Notes under the pieces: model-generated
What the model was told of the DNA's origin: nothing
What the model saw: only the letters and a program-made list of their open reading frames with translations
Database searches by the model: none
Part shown: positions 38,556-47,815 of the stretch, in pieces
How positions within the stretch are numbered: position 1 is the stretch's first letter
How the letters are laid out: the number at the start of each line of letters is the position of its first letter
NCBI RefSeq assembly: GCF_024181585.1
Contig: NZ_CP054258.1
Coordinates: 992,001 to 1,056,000, forward strand
Direction of reading: 5' to 3'
From: Treponema socranskii subsp. buccale
GTDB taxonomy: Bacteria > Spirochaetota > Spirochaetia > Treponematales > Treponemataceae
Length of the DNA stretch: 64,000 nucleotides
Translations under genes and position numbers: made by a program

Positions 38556-39779
38556 TTAGATGGAGGAGTCTACCGTTATTTGTGTGCCGGTGATATTGCT
38601 GTTGCTGTTTTCAAGCATTCCTTTTACCTCATCTGTTTTAACGGTAAAAGGAATGCCGGGCTTCATATTAACAAAAGCTTGTTCTCCGATAAGCTTCAAT
38701 TTAGCGGAACGTATTTTTACCGAAGTAATACCGTTACAAAACTTAAAAGCAAGCTTACCGATAGTTTCCAAATTTTGGGGTAATGAGAGTTCTCCGTTTA
38801 ATTTCTTGCAGTTATTAAATGCATAGTCGTTAACGGATTTGAGACTTTCCGGCAGATTTAATTTTCCCGTAAGATTTTCACATTCGGCAAAAGCATTTAT
38901 GTCAATAGTCGTAAGATTTTCGGGTAAAATCAATCCTGTTAAACCGCTGCACTTATAAAAGGCGTTATACCTGATTAAGGTCAAATTTACGCATTTAGAT
39001 AAATCCAATGTTCCCGTTAATTCGGTACACTCTTTAAAAGCGTTTTCATCGATTTTCGTAATATCGCTCGGCAGAATTATATTTCCTTTCGGCTTGCCTC
39101 CCGTATAGCCTTTAAGCGCGCCGGCGTCAATATTAAACTTCGTATAATTCGTAACGGCGTAGACGGTGTCGCCTGCGGCAAGCTTACGATCATCCGTTAT
39201 AGCTTCGCCGTTTTTGTCTGCTATTTTCCATTCGTAAATTCCGTAGTCGTCGGCTTGATATCCGCTCTTTAATTGCAATTTTTTCGATACATCGGATTTT
39301 ATCACTTTCCATACCGTATTTTCCGGTATATCGATTGAAGAGGTCTCTACGCGCTCATCGCCTTTTATCGTGATCTGTTGCGCTTTTTCGAAGACGACCG
39401 AAATGTCAACCGGCTTTGTTATAATAATACTGTAAGAACGTTCTATTCCGGCTTCCGCTATGGGTTCGCCGCCTTGCAGCCACCCTGCAATGAGATATTT
39501 CGGAGAGGCTACGGTAACTTCCGCCGTAAAAGTTACGGTTTGTCCTTTTTCCACCGTATCGCCATTATTGATTTCGGTTCCGTTGTCAAGTTTTGCAATG
39601 ATTTTTCCGACCGAAGCGGCAGTTTTAAATTTTATTTCATATTTCGGCGTTTCGGGTGTACCTCCGTTTCCGTTCGAACTGTCCGACGGATTGGCACATG
39701 CGCTAAGGATGAGCGCTGCGGCAAGTGCGAATACCGCAGTCGGTACGGCAATTTTTTTGTGTGTGCATAGTTTGTTCAT
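38556..39779 (-). CDS. BspA-type leucine-rich-repeat surface lipoprotein
   Basis: This encodes 407 residues. The lipobox ILSAC (Cys about residue 28) is followed by a Ser/Asn/Gly-rich linker and an InlB-like beta module (about residues 45-130). A module with W.VIKSDVSKK...YGIYEWKIADKNGE follows, then DTVYAVTNYTKF, which aligns with the second module of the lipoprotein at 17545. About five LRR_5 repeats come after (about 235-390). An outer-surface adhesin-like role is inferred. AGAGGA precedes ATG 39779. It is more A+T rich than recA/folK and divergent from the acyl-CoA synthetase. Confidence 0.88.
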   Translation of the reverse strand: MNKLCTHKKIAVPTAVFALAAALILSACANPSDSSNGNGGTPETPKYEIKFKTAASVGKIIAKLDNGTEINNGDTVEKGQTVTFTAEVTVASPKYLIAGWLQGGEPIAEAGIERSYSIIITKPVDISVVFEKAQQITIKGDERVETSSIDIPENTVWKVIKSDVSKKLQLKSGYQADDYGIYEWKIADKNGEAITDDRKLAAGDTVYAVTNYTKFNIDAGALKGYTGGKPKGNIILPSDITKIDENAFKECTELTGTLDLSKCVNLTLIRYNAFYKCSGLTGLILPENLTTIDINAFAECENLTGKLNLPESLKSVNDYAFNNCKKLNGELSLPQNLETIGKLAFKFCNGITSVKIRSAKLKLIGEQAFVNMKPGIPFTVKTDEVKGMLENSNSNITGTQITVDSSI

Positions 39780-39902
39780 ATTTTTTCCTCTTATTGTATA
39801 TTGTTATAAGAAACTTATACTTATAGAGTATATAAGATTTTAGAGAAAAAAACAACTTTGGACATATTTTTTTTATAAAATAATTACAAAAAACTATCAT
39901 TC

Positions 39903-39931
39903 TTGACACAATCAACCGTTTTTGTCAGAAT
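39903..39931 (+). promoter_or_regulatory. Promoter of the acyl-CoA synthetase gene
   Basis: TTGACA (39903-39908) and CAGAAT (39926-39931) are 17 bp apart. The expected start near 39938 gives a leader of about 127 nt that carries the conserved hairpin element. Confidence 0.55.
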
Positions 39932-39986
39932 AAAAAAAATCACATAAACGCGCTTTTGCGGACGGTATATCCGTTCGGGCGCACGT

Positions 39987-40058
39987 CTAAAAACTTTTTC
40001 GGAACTTGCACTTTGCTTGGAATTTCGCTGCAAGCATCTGCAAAAGTTTTTATGGGAG
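39987..40058 (+). promoter_or_regulatory. Hairpin/Shine-Dalgarno leader element, copy 2
   Basis: CTAAAAACTTTTTCGG (39987-40002) and CTGCAAAAGTTTTTATGGGAG (40038-40058) can pair through AAAAACTTTT (39989-39998) and AAAAGTTTTT (40042-40051), enclosing CTTGCA/TGCAAG (40005-40010 with 40029-40034). GGGAG lies 6 nt before ATG 40065. Both blocks recur before the NahK-like gene; the second also precedes bamA. Confidence 0.65.
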
Positions 40059-40064
40059 TAACCG

Positions 40065-42059
40065 ATGAACACGAGTAAAACGATTGAAAAGATTAAATCG
40101 CTTTTTGAAAAAGATGCGGCGGAAAAGCTGCCGCATAATATACCGCTTTTGCTTCGCGCGCGTGCCGAAGCTTATCCCGACTATACGCTGCAGATCGTAA
40201 AAAACGAAGTCGGCGAATACGAGCACTACAGTTACAAGCGCGTTTACAACCGCGTCGTCGAAACGGCGTGTGCGCTGCAAAAGATCGGCGTAACGCGCGG
40301 AGCTTTTATCGGCCTCATGTGCGACAATCGGCGCGAATGGTTTATCCTCGATCACGCGATTTTGTCTCTCGGCGCAACCGATATTCCCCGCGGGCTCGAT
40401 TCGACGGGAACCGAAATGGCTTTTATATTGAATTTCGTCAAATGCGAAATCTGTATTTTTGAAAATCAAAAGCAGCTGCAAAAGCTCTTCGATTGCGGAA
40501 CGGACGTGCCGACTCTGAAAACCGTTATCCTCATCGATTCGCCTACGGACGATGAGATAAAAAAACAGGCGAAAGCGCGCGAAATCAAAATTTGGAAATA
40601 CATCGATCTTGAGGATAAAGGACGCCACGCTTCCGAAAAAGAGCGAAAAGCGGTTGAAGCTGAAATGGATAAAACGGGCGCCGACGAAACGGCGACGATC
40701 ATCTTTACGTCGGGAACGACAGGGACTCCCAAAGGCGTTATGCTTACGCACGACAACTATATCGCGCAGTGCGAAGCGGTAAAGCTCGCCCTTCCGACGA
40801 CGAAGGATGAAGACATCTGGCTGTCGGTACTTCCCGTATGGCACAGTTTCGAGCGCGCGTTTCAATATTTTATCGTCGCGCTCAAAAGCAGCATCGCGTA
40901 TTCGAAACCGTCGGCCGCTATCATGCTTTCCGATATGGCGAAAGTTCATCCGACGTGGATGTGCGGTGTCCCCCGCCTGTGGGAATCGCTTGCAAACGGT
41001 ATTTTCCGCCAGATGAAAAAAGAAAACAGCGTTACGCAGTTTTCGTTCAACCTTGCGATCAAAATCGGAAAAGCGTTTTCGTGGGCGAGCGACCGCGTGA
41101 GAGGCCGCGTGTGCCGCTACAGAAACGGCACGCGCATCTTCGACGTTTTATACGGCATCGTTCCGTTTATCCTGCTCGCCCCGTGGTACGGGATTTGCAA
41201 AGTCGTCGTCTTTAAAAAGATCCGCGCAGTGCTCGGCGGTCACATGGTCGCGGCGATTTCCGGAGGAGGGGCGCTGCAAAGCGATATCGATTCGTTCTAC
41301 CATGCGATCGGTTTCAATCTCCTCGAAGGCTACGGCATTACCGAAGCGGCTCCCGTTCTTTCGGTACGCAATCCTTTAAAGCCGCGTTCGGGCTGCGTCG
41401 GCGTCGTCTTTCCTGCGGCCGAAGTGCGCGTCGTTTCGATCAACGAAGACGGCTCTCTCGGTACCGAAGCGCTTCCGCCCGGCAAAAAAGGTATCGTCGA
41501 AGCGAGAGGCCGCCAAATCATGAAAGGCTACTACGAGCGTCCCGATTTGACGGCTCAGGTTATCGATAAAGACGGCTGGCTCAACACGGGCGACATCGGC
41601 ATGATGACGCAGGACAACGAAATCAAAATCACCGGCCGCGCAAAAGATACGATCGTATTGCTCGGCGGAGAAAATATCGAGCCCTCGGTTATCGAAGCCT
41701 CTCTTTTGAACAGTCCCTACATCGAACGCGTTATGATCGTTGGGCAGGATAAAAAATACATCGCAGCGCTCATCGTTCCGGCAAAAGACGCGCTCATCGA
41801 ATGGGCGAACACAACGCTAGTCATGTACAGTTCGTGGGAAAGCCTTCTCGAATCGAACGAAGTGCAGATGTTTTTCCGCGAAGAGATCGAACGCCGCGTA
41901 AACGAAAAGACGGGCTTCCGCACCTGCGAGCGGATCAACCGCTTCGTACTGCTTCCGAACAGTTTTGAAACAGGCAAAGAAGTCAACGCAAAAGGCGAAA
42001 TGATGCGCTATAAGATCACGAAGATCTACGCAAAGGAAATCAAATCGCTTTTTGCGTAA
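40065..42059 (+). CDS. Long-chain fatty acid--CoA ligase (AMP-forming)
   Basis: This 664-residue ANL-family enzyme would activate fatty acids via an acyl-adenylate. The AMP/P-loop motif TIIFTSGTTGTPKGVML is at about residues 212-228. GYGITEAAPV (about 424-433) is A5, NTGDIGMMTQDNEIKITGRAKD (about 508-529) holds A7/A8, and the catalytic lysine is in NAKGEMMRYKITKI near the end. A central hydrophobic insert (VPFILLAPWYGICKVVV) is typical of the spirochaetal and FadD15-type forms and may touch the membrane. Spirochaetes generally scavenge host fatty acids, so a role in using exogenous lipid is likely. Confidence 0.92.
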   Translation: MNTSKTIEKIKSLFEKDAAEKLPHNIPLLLRARAEAYPDYTLQIVKNEVGEYEHYSYKRVYNRVVETACALQKIGVTRGAFIGLMCDNRREWFILDHAILSLGATDIPRGLDSTGTEMAFILNFVKCEICIFENQKQLQKLFDCGTDVPTLKTVILIDSPTDDEIKKQAKAREIKIWKYIDLEDKGRHASEKERKAVEAEMDKTGADETATIIFTSGTTGTPKGVMLTHDNYIAQCEAVKLALPTTKDEDIWLSVLPVWHSFERAFQYFIVALKSSIAYSKPSAAIMLSDMAKVHPTWMCGVPRLWESLANGIFRQMKKENSVTQFSFNLAIKIGKAFSWASDRVRGRVCRYRNGTRIFDVLYGIVPFILLAPWYGICKVVVFKKIRAVLGGHMVAAISGGGALQSDIDSFYHAIGFNLLEGYGITEAAPVLSVRNPLKPRSGCVGVVFPAAEVRVVSINEDGSLGTEALPPGKKGIVEARGRQIMKGYYERPDLTAQVIDKDGWLNTGDIGMMTQDNEIKITGRAKDTIVLLGGENIEPSVIEASLLNSPYIERVMIVGQDKKYIAALIVPAKDALIEWANTTLVMYSSWESLLESNEVQMFFREEIERRVNEKTGFRTCERINRFVLLPNSFETGKEVNAKGEMMRYKITKIYAKEIKSLFA

Positions 42060-42083
42060 TAGATTCGATTCTGTAATTTTTAT

Positions 42084-42107
42084 GAGCGGCTTCGCCGCTC
42101 GAGGCGG
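42084..42107 (+). promoter_or_regulatory. Hairpin and Shine-Dalgarno before the 2-epimerase gene
   Basis: GAGCGGC-TTC-GCCGCTC (42084-42100) is a perfect 7-bp hairpin directly followed by GAGGCGG (42101-42107 region), 8 nt ahead of GTG 42116. There is no T-tract. It may partly terminate transcription from the acyl-CoA synthetase gene or shape translation of the 2-epimerase. Confidence 0.4.
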
Positions 42108-42115
42108 ATAGTGCC

Positions 42116-43324
42116 GTGACAAAACGTATAACGAACAGATTTTCTCCCGCAGCTCTCGCGGCCGAATACAAAGATACTCTCGTAAACGATGTGCTCGAAT
42201 TTTGGCTTTTGCACGGTATCGATAAAACGTACGGCGGCATCTGCACGGGACTCGACCGTAAAGGAAACGTCATCGAAACGGATAAATCGATATGGTTCCA
42301 GGGACGCGCGCTGTGGACATTTGCACGTGCCTATGAAATGCTTGCCTCGCGCGGAGAAATACGTGAAGAATATATCGATGCGTGCCGCTCGCTTTCGGAT
42401 TTTATCGAACGTTTCGGTACGGATAAAAGCGACGGGCGTATGTATTTCCGCGTTGCAAAAGACGGAAAGCCCGTCATAAAACGGATCCGCTATTATTTCA
42501 GCGAAACCTTTGCCGCGATCGGTTTTGCGGCTTTTGCGCGTGCGGCAAAAAATGCCGACTGCGAAGAAAAAGCGTTTTCCTATTTCAATAGAATCGAAGC
42601 GATAAAAAAAAGCGGCGTCCTCGTTCCGAAGTTCGATGCGAAAACGCGGAGCGCACGTTCTTTCGGCGAGCCGATGATTTTGCTCAATACGCTTTCCGAG
42701 CTCCGTCTCGCAGCGAATGCAAAAAAATCGTTTTGTGAAAAAAAAATCGATGCGCTTTTAAAAGAGATTCAAACGTATTTTATCCGTCCCGACTTGCAGG
42801 CGGTGCTTGAACAGTGCGCACTCGACGGGAGCGTGCAGAGCGAACACTTCGAAGGCAGATTGCTCAATCCCGGACACGCGATCGAAGGCGCGTGGTTTAT
42901 CATGAAAGAGGGGATTTTACGCGGCGACGAAAAGCTTAAAACGCTCGGCGTACGAATGTTCGACTGGATGTGGACTCGCGGCTGGGATAAAAAATACGGC
43001 GGCATCATCTACTTCCGCGACATCGAGGGAAAGAGCGGAAACGAATATTGGCACGATATGAAATTCTGGTGGCCGCAGTGCGAAGCATTGATCGCATCGC
43101 TGTACGCGTATAAGATCACCGGAGACGCCGAATATCGAAAGCGCTTTGTCCTCATGCATAATTATTTTCACGAGCGTTTCCCCGACAAAACATACGGCGA
43201 ATGTTTCGGCTATTTTCACCGCGACGGCACTCTTTCCACCGACGTCAAAGGCAATATGTATAAGGGACCGTTCCACATTCCTCGTATGTATATGGAGTGC
43301 ATGGAGCTTCTCGAAACGATGTAA
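42116..43324 (+). CDS. N-acylglucosamine 2-epimerase (AGE family)
   Basis: This encodes 402 residues forming an (alpha/alpha)6 barrel. GGICTGLDRKGNVIETDKSIW (residues about 40-60), WFQGRALWTFARAY, NPGHAIEGAWFIMKEG (about 242-257) and the C-terminal KGPFHIPRMYMEC are family blocks with the active-site histidines and arginine. AGE enzymes interconvert N-acetylglucosamine and N-acetylmannosamine; relatives epimerise mannose or cellobiose, and the TDKSIW segment favours the AGE side. The start is GTG 42116. It lies just before the divergent AraC gene and the sugar-uptake locus, suggesting one amino-sugar or glycan pathway. Confidence 0.85.
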   Translation: MTKRITNRFSPAALAAEYKDTLVNDVLEFWLLHGIDKTYGGICTGLDRKGNVIETDKSIWFQGRALWTFARAYEMLASRGEIREEYIDACRSLSDFIERFGTDKSDGRMYFRVAKDGKPVIKRIRYYFSETFAAIGFAAFARAAKNADCEEKAFSYFNRIEAIKKSGVLVPKFDAKTRSARSFGEPMILLNTLSELRLAANAKKSFCEKKIDALLKEIQTYFIRPDLQAVLEQCALDGSVQSEHFEGRLLNPGHAIEGAWFIMKEGILRGDEKLKTLGVRMFDWMWTRGWDKKYGGIIYFRDIEGKSGNEYWHDMKFWWPQCEALIASLYAYKITGDAEYRKRFVLMHNYFHERFPDKTYGECFGYFHRDGTLSTDVKGNMYKGPFHIPRMYMECMELLETM

Positions 43325-43432
43325 AACCGTTCGGCAGGAACGGGAAGCAGGCAGGGTACACGGCGGTGTACGAGAGCATCGAAGCGTATTGATGGCTCTC
43401 TGTGCACTCGGGACGGTGCTGAAACGGTACGC

Positions 43433-44356
43433 TCAGCCGAATTTCTTTTCCGTTTTCGCTTTAATCGATGTCGCATATTCCGTCGGCGACATACCCGTTT
43501 CGTTTTTAAACTGGCGCGAAAGATAATGGATCGACGAATAGCCGAAATGCGATGCGAGTTCCGAAACGTTCATAACCGAATTGCGTATGAGCGTCTTTAT
43601 TTCATCGATGCGCATACGCATAAAGTATTTCATCGGGCCGCAGCCGAACCTTTTGGAAAAAATGCTTTTGAGTAAATCGTAGCTGACATGTACGACTCCG
43701 CAGACTTCGTCGGAACGGAGCATCCGAAACATATTTTTCATAAAATAATCGAGCGTCGCTTTGACGATTTCGTCTTCGTACGATAAGCGTGCGTAAGAGC
43801 TCACGCGTGTCTTTTTGGCAGGTGCGTATTCGGTATGCGTCCGATAGAGCGACAGTAACAGCAGTTCGAGATTACTTACGACGAGCTGTGCTTCCCACGG
43901 GAGAGCGTCCGTCCGCGCTTCCATCTTCGGCACATAGGGATCGTCGAGCGGCGTGTTAAACAAATTCCTCGCGTGCGCGATGATTTCGGCGAGCAGCGAT
44001 TGTTCGCTTTGCGTATATGAAAGCGTTTTGTCTCTGAAAAAATCAATCGCACAAGACGCGCAGATAAACGAAATGACGATGACGTTCGGGGAAACGATAC
44101 CGTTCGCTTTCAGCGCATGGAATTCGTTCGGCTTGTGAAATCTGATCTGCCCGCGGCGAAGAATCGACCATGCTTTTCCGTCGTATATTTCGATTTCGCC
44201 CTTGTCGACGCAGACGAGTTCCCAAAAATCGTGACGCTCTCCCGCAAACGAAAACGTACTTCGGTATTCGAAATAATGAACCGTTACGATCGCATCGATC
44301 GAAATCAATTTTTGCGGATAAAACGGCGTATAGTATGCGGTGTTGTCGGTATTCAT
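43433..44356 (-). CDS. AraC-family transcriptional regulator
   Basis: This encodes 307 residues. An N-terminal cupin-like sensor region (about residues 15-110; HDFWELVCVDKGEIEIYDGKAW) precedes two helix-turn-helix motifs, about 205-250 (VCGVVHVSYDLLKSIFSKRFG) and about 255-300 (NVSELASHFGYSSIHYLSRQFK), with the C-terminal signature GMSPTEYATSIK. It is divergent from the sugar ABC locus and most likely its regulator. ATG 44356 has no Shine-Dalgarno; TTGTTA-17-TATAAT upstream puts transcription start on the ATG. Confidence 0.92.
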   Translation of the reverse strand: MNTDNTAYYTPFYPQKLISIDAIVTVHYFEYRSTFSFAGERHDFWELVCVDKGEIEIYDGKAWSILRRGQIRFHKPNEFHALKANGIVSPNVIVISFICASCAIDFFRDKTLSYTQSEQSLLAEIIAHARNLFNTPLDDPYVPKMEARTDALPWEAQLVVSNLELLLLSLYRTHTEYAPAKKTRVSSYARLSYEDEIVKATLDYFMKNMFRMLRSDEVCGVVHVSYDLLKSIFSKRFGCGPMKYFMRMRIDEIKTLIRNSVMNVSELASHFGYSSIHYLSRQFKNETGMSPTEYATSIKAKTEKKFG

Positions 44357-44362
44357 GACTCG

Positions 44363-44391
44363 ATTATACATCGATTTTCCGAAAATAACAA
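44363..44391 (-). promoter_or_regulatory. araC-type gene promoter, probable leaderless start
   Basis: On the minus strand TTGTTA (44391-44386) and a perfect TATAAT (44368-44363) are 17 bp apart. Six bases separate the -10 from ATG 44356. Confidence 0.6.
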
Positions 44392-44401
44392 ATTTTACAC
44401 C

Positions 44402-44416
44402 GTATTGTGCAAATAC
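44402..44416. promoter_or_regulatory. Possible operator between the AraC gene and the sugar locus
   Basis: GTATT-GTGCA-AATAC is a perfect 5-bp inverted repeat about 11 bp upstream of the -35 of the regulator and 125 bp before the first transporter gene. It could bind the regulator, but AraC proteins often use direct repeats and the motif is short. Confidence 0.3.
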
Positions 44417-44540
44417 AACGGGAAATTCACATGATACACTTTTATCGATACGGTATCTTCGAATATCGACGTTTTCTGTCGTGTTGTGTGGAAGTCGTTG
44501 ATTCCGGCACGAATTTTAAGGATTTGCAATAGGGGGATGT

Positions 44541-45779
44541 ATGAAAAAATCGATTGCAGCGGTATGTGCGATTTTTGTGTGCGCGGCGCTTTTTATAAGC
44601 TGCGGCGGCAAAAAAAACGAAAAGCTTGTGTATTGGAGCATGTGGAACGAAGCGGAGCCGCAGGGGCAAGTCATCGCCGAAGCGGCTCGGGAATTCGAAA
44701 AAGAAACGGGCATCAAAATTGACGTCAATTTCAACGGCAGGGAAATCAGAAAAACGCTTCAACCGGCGCTCGACGCGGGAGAAACGATCGACCTTTTCGA
44801 TGAAGATATCGAACGAGTCGCCAAGTCATGGGGAAAATACCTTTTACCGCTGGATTCATTTATCGATAAAAGCTATCCGACGACGGGCGGCAAAGCGTAT
44901 AAGGATGTCGTCAATACGATGCTGCTTTCCGTCGTTCGCGATTTGAGCGACGGTACGGTAAAAAACATTCCGTACCAGCCGTCGGCATTCGTCACTCTGT
45001 ACAACAAAGACCTCTTTGCAAAAGCCGGCATCGCTTCTCCGCCTGCAACATGGGATGAAATGCTCGACGCGTGCGCAAAGTTGAAAGCGATCGGCGTATA
45101 CGGTATCACCGTCGACGACGCATATATGGCGGCTCTGTTCGGCTACTGCATGGACAGGCTTGTCGGTAAAGACGCCGCGCTTGCGATGGTAAAAAACAAC
45201 GATTTTACCGGACCGCAAGTGCTTGAGTTCGGAAAGATTTGGGAAAACATGGCGAAAAAGGGCTATATCATTCCGAAAGCCGCATCGAATATTTTTCCTG
45301 CGGGACAGGTTGAAGATATTGCGACGGGAAAGGCCGCGATGTATCTCAACGGTACATGGCTTCCGAATGAAATCAAAGGGAATGCGCCCGATATGAACTG
45401 GGGAGAATTTGCATGGCCGGCAATTGCGCCGACGGGCGACGGTACGGAAGCGAACAATTTCGGAGCACAAAGTTTCGGCATCAATAAAGATTCGAAGCAC
45501 GCCGAAGAAGCCTTCCGCTTTATCGTCTATATGACGACGGGAAAATGGGATGAAAGACTTGCCTCCGAAAGCATCGGTATCCCCGTTGCAAACGATTCGG
45601 AGTGGCCGATGCAGCTCGCCGATGCGAAAGTTATCGTCGATTCGACGACGAAGCGCTTCCCGTATGCGTGCGGTATGGAAGACAGCCCCGACATAAACGC
45701 AAGAATAAAAGAAAATTTTGCAAAGCTCATCGTCGGTACGCATACGGCGCAGTCCTTTGCGGATGCGATGACAAAATAA
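44541..45779 (+). CDS. Sugar ABC transporter substrate-binding lipoprotein
   Basis: This encodes 412 residues of the MalE/UgpB type (extracellular solute-binding family 1). The lipobox is FISC (Cys about residue 21). The mature part opens with KLVYWSMWNEAEPQGQV and contains YQPSAFVTLYNKDLFAKAGI (about 145-164) and ATGKAAMYLNGTW, typical of carbohydrate binders. GGGGG lies about 5 nt before ATG 44541. Two permeases follow after a 215-bp gap that holds a hairpin repeat, which could reduce read-through so that binding protein exceeds permease. No ATPase gene is present. Confidence 0.92.
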   Translation: MKKSIAAVCAIFVCAALFISCGGKKNEKLVYWSMWNEAEPQGQVIAEAAREFEKETGIKIDVNFNGREIRKTLQPALDAGETIDLFDEDIERVAKSWGKYLLPLDSFIDKSYPTTGGKAYKDVVNTMLLSVVRDLSDGTVKNIPYQPSAFVTLYNKDLFAKAGIASPPATWDEMLDACAKLKAIGVYGITVDDAYMAALFGYCMDRLVGKDAALAMVKNNDFTGPQVLEFGKIWENMAKKGYIIPKAASNIFPAGQVEDIATGKAAMYLNGTWLPNEIKGNAPDMNWGEFAWPAIAPTGDGTEANNFGAQSFGINKDSKHAEEAFRFIVYMTTGKWDERLASESIGIPVANDSEWPMQLADAKVIVDSTTKRFPYACGMEDSPDINARIKENFAKLIVGTHTAQSFADAMTK

Positions 45780-45823
45780 CAAAACGGATATCGATTTTGA
45801 AAATGTAATTCGATAAAAGTATG

Positions 45824-45911
45824 GGGCTGTCGAAAAAGCAATCGCCTTTTGAGACAGCCCGTCGAGTTTAAGATTAGTCGCTATCCTCAACGACTTATCT
45901 TAAACATCGCA
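45824..45911. repeat. Two-hairpin repeat, copy 1
   Basis: Hairpin 1 pairs GGGCTGTC (45824-45831) with GACAGCCC (45853-45860), extended by AAAAGC/GCCTTTT. Hairpin 2 pairs GTTTAAGATTAGTCG (45866-45880) with CGACTTATCTTAAAC (45891-45905), one mismatch. The same arrangement and the joining sequence GTCGAGTTTAA occur at 63079-63170. Here it lies between binding protein and permease genes of one operon. The rest of the 45780-45994 gap shows no gene. Confidence 0.75.
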
Positions 45912-45994
45912 GAAATCAGGGGAAGGCGTCGAGCGATCACGAAGGGGATATCCGGCGTCGACCTCAAAGTATTTTTTGCCAGGATAATTTTGCG

Positions 45995-46909
45995 ATGCTC
46001 AAAAAAAATAAAACGATGATCGCCGTGTTTTTAACTCCGGCGCTTATATGCTACATGCTTTTCTTTTTATATCCGACAATCAGAACCTTCGTCATGAGTT
46101 TTTTCCGTATCGAAAGTATTTCGGATTCCGTTTCGACATGGAAATTTTTCGGTTTCGGTAATTATAAAAAATTATTTTCGACTCCTATTTTTTTGCAGTC
46201 GATGTACAATATCGCGCGCATTTGGTGTATCGGCGGGCTCGGTACGATGTTCATGAGTTTGCTCTTCGCTTTTATCCTGTCGAGCGGCATACGCGCAAAA
46301 TCGTTTTTCAGAAGCGCCATATATCTTCCGAATGTCGTGAGCGCCGTCGCGATGGGAACGATGTGGATCAATTACATCTACAATCCGGATTACGGTTTGC
46401 TGTACACGGTATTGCATAAAATCGGCATTTTGGAAGGAGCGGAAAAGATATTGTGGACGGGGCCGGGAAACCTGTTTTGGAGCATGCTCGTCGCATACTG
46501 TTTCGGTATGGTCGGCTATCACATGCTCATCTTTATGAGCGGTATCGAACAGATCCCGCGCGATTATTACGAAGCGGCGCTGCTCGACGGATGCAACGGC
46601 TGGCAGCGTTTTATCCACATAACCGTTCCGTTTTTGCGCGGCGTCGCACGCACGAACCTCGTCATGTGGACGGTGTATACCGTCGGTTTTTTCGTGTGGG
46701 GGCAGCTGTTCAGTCCGGTAAATCTTTCGAACGATACCGTCGCTCCGATGAATTATATGTACGAACTCGTGTTCGGCTCTTCATCTGCGGCGAACACGGC
46801 GCGTGATACCGGTGCGGGCGCGGCTATCGGCATTATCATGATGCTCATCGTTATCGTCGTGTTTTTGTTGACAAGCCGCATCGTTAAAAACGACGACACG
46901 GAAGTATAG
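45995..46909 (+). CDS. Sugar ABC transporter permease (MalF/UgpA type)
   Basis: This encodes 304 residues with six predicted membrane helices (first about residues 10-32, VFLTPALICYMLFFLYPTI). The EAA loop YEAALLDGCNGWQRFIHITVP (about 190-210) contacts the transport ATPase. It pairs with the next gene, 13 bp downstream, as the heterodimeric channel for the binding protein at 44541. AGGAT lies before ATG 45995. Confidence 0.92.
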   Translation: MLKKNKTMIAVFLTPALICYMLFFLYPTIRTFVMSFFRIESISDSVSTWKFFGFGNYKKLFSTPIFLQSMYNIARIWCIGGLGTMFMSLLFAFILSSGIRAKSFFRSAIYLPNVVSAVAMGTMWINYIYNPDYGLLYTVLHKIGILEGAEKILWTGPGNLFWSMLVAYCFGMVGYHMLIFMSGIEQIPRDYYEAALLDGCNGWQRFIHITVPFLRGVARTNLVMWTVYTVGFFVWGQLFSPVNLSNDTVAPMNYMYELVFGSSSAANTARDTGAGAAIGIIMMLIVIVVFLLTSRIVKNDDTEV

Positions 46910-46922
46910 GGGAGGCGATACG

Positions 46923-47795
46923 ATGCCGGAATTTAATAAAAAGCATATGGTTAAGTCTAATGTCGGAAAACGGTATTCCGTTGCTGCAGGATACACGCTG
47001 GTAGGGCTTTGGGTTTTGTTTACGTTTATCCTCATCGGCTGGGTAGTGTTCGCCTCTTTTTCGACGTCGCAGGAGATTTTCTCCGATCACATGTTCAAAT
47101 TCGTAAGCGGTTTTCATTTCGACAATTACGTAAAAGCGTGGAGCACGCAAAGGGTTTCGGTGTTTTTTATGAACTCGCTTTTGTACACGCTCGCATCCTG
47201 CACGGCGATCGTCGTCATTTCCGCACCCGCAGCCTATGTGCTGTCCCGTTTTAAATTCAAAGGAAACGCGCTGCTGCAGAATATGTTCGCTGCGGGGCTC
47301 GGTATACCGCTCATCATGGTTATCATGCCGCTGTTCGGCCTCGTGTCGCAGCTGCATTTGACAAACAACCGGATCCTTATCATTTTTTTGTATACGGCGA
47401 TGAACATTCCGTTCGGTGTGTTTTATCTTTCCGCCTTTTTCAGAAATTTAAGTCCCTCGTACGAAGAGGCTGCGGCTATAGACGGCTGCAATCCGATAGC
47501 GGCGTTTTGGATTATCATCTTTCCGCTTGCACAGCCGGGCATCGTTACGGTGAGCATCTTTAATTTTATCACCGTGTGGAACGAATATTTTATGTCGCTC
47601 ATATTCGCAAACAGAACCGCCGTGCGTCCCGTCGCCGTCGGGCTCTACAATATGATTCAGTCGATGCGCTATACGGGCGATTGGGGCGGTATGTTTGCAA
47701 GCGTCGTCATCGTATTTTTGCCGACGTTTATTTTGTACCTGTTCCTCTCCGAACGGGTGATCGCCGGAGTTACGAGCGGTGCGATCAAGGGCTGA
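46923..47795 (+). CDS. Sugar ABC transporter permease (MalG/UgpE type)
   Basis: This encodes 290 residues with six membrane helices (first about residues 22-45, GYTLVGLWVLFTFILIGWV). The EAA loop is YEEAAAIDGCNPIAAFWIIIFP (about 180-200). GGGGAGGCG precedes ATG 46923. It is the partner of the permease at 45995. The DUF5107 gene follows 20 bp downstream, so the cargo of the transporter is probably the substrate of that protein. Confidence 0.92.
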   Translation: MPEFNKKHMVKSNVGKRYSVAAGYTLVGLWVLFTFILIGWVVFASFSTSQEIFSDHMFKFVSGFHFDNYVKAWSTQRVSVFFMNSLLYTLASCTAIVVISAPAAYVLSRFKFKGNALLQNMFAAGLGIPLIMVIMPLFGLVSQLHLTNNRILIIFLYTAMNIPFGVFYLSAFFRNLSPSYEEAAAIDGCNPIAAFWIIIFPLAQPGIVTVSIFNFITVWNEYFMSLIFANRTAVRPVAVGLYNMIQSMRYTGDWGGMFASVVIVFLPTFILYLFLSERVIAGVTSGAIKG

Positions 47796-47815
47796 CCGGT
47801 AAGGGATTTATCGTT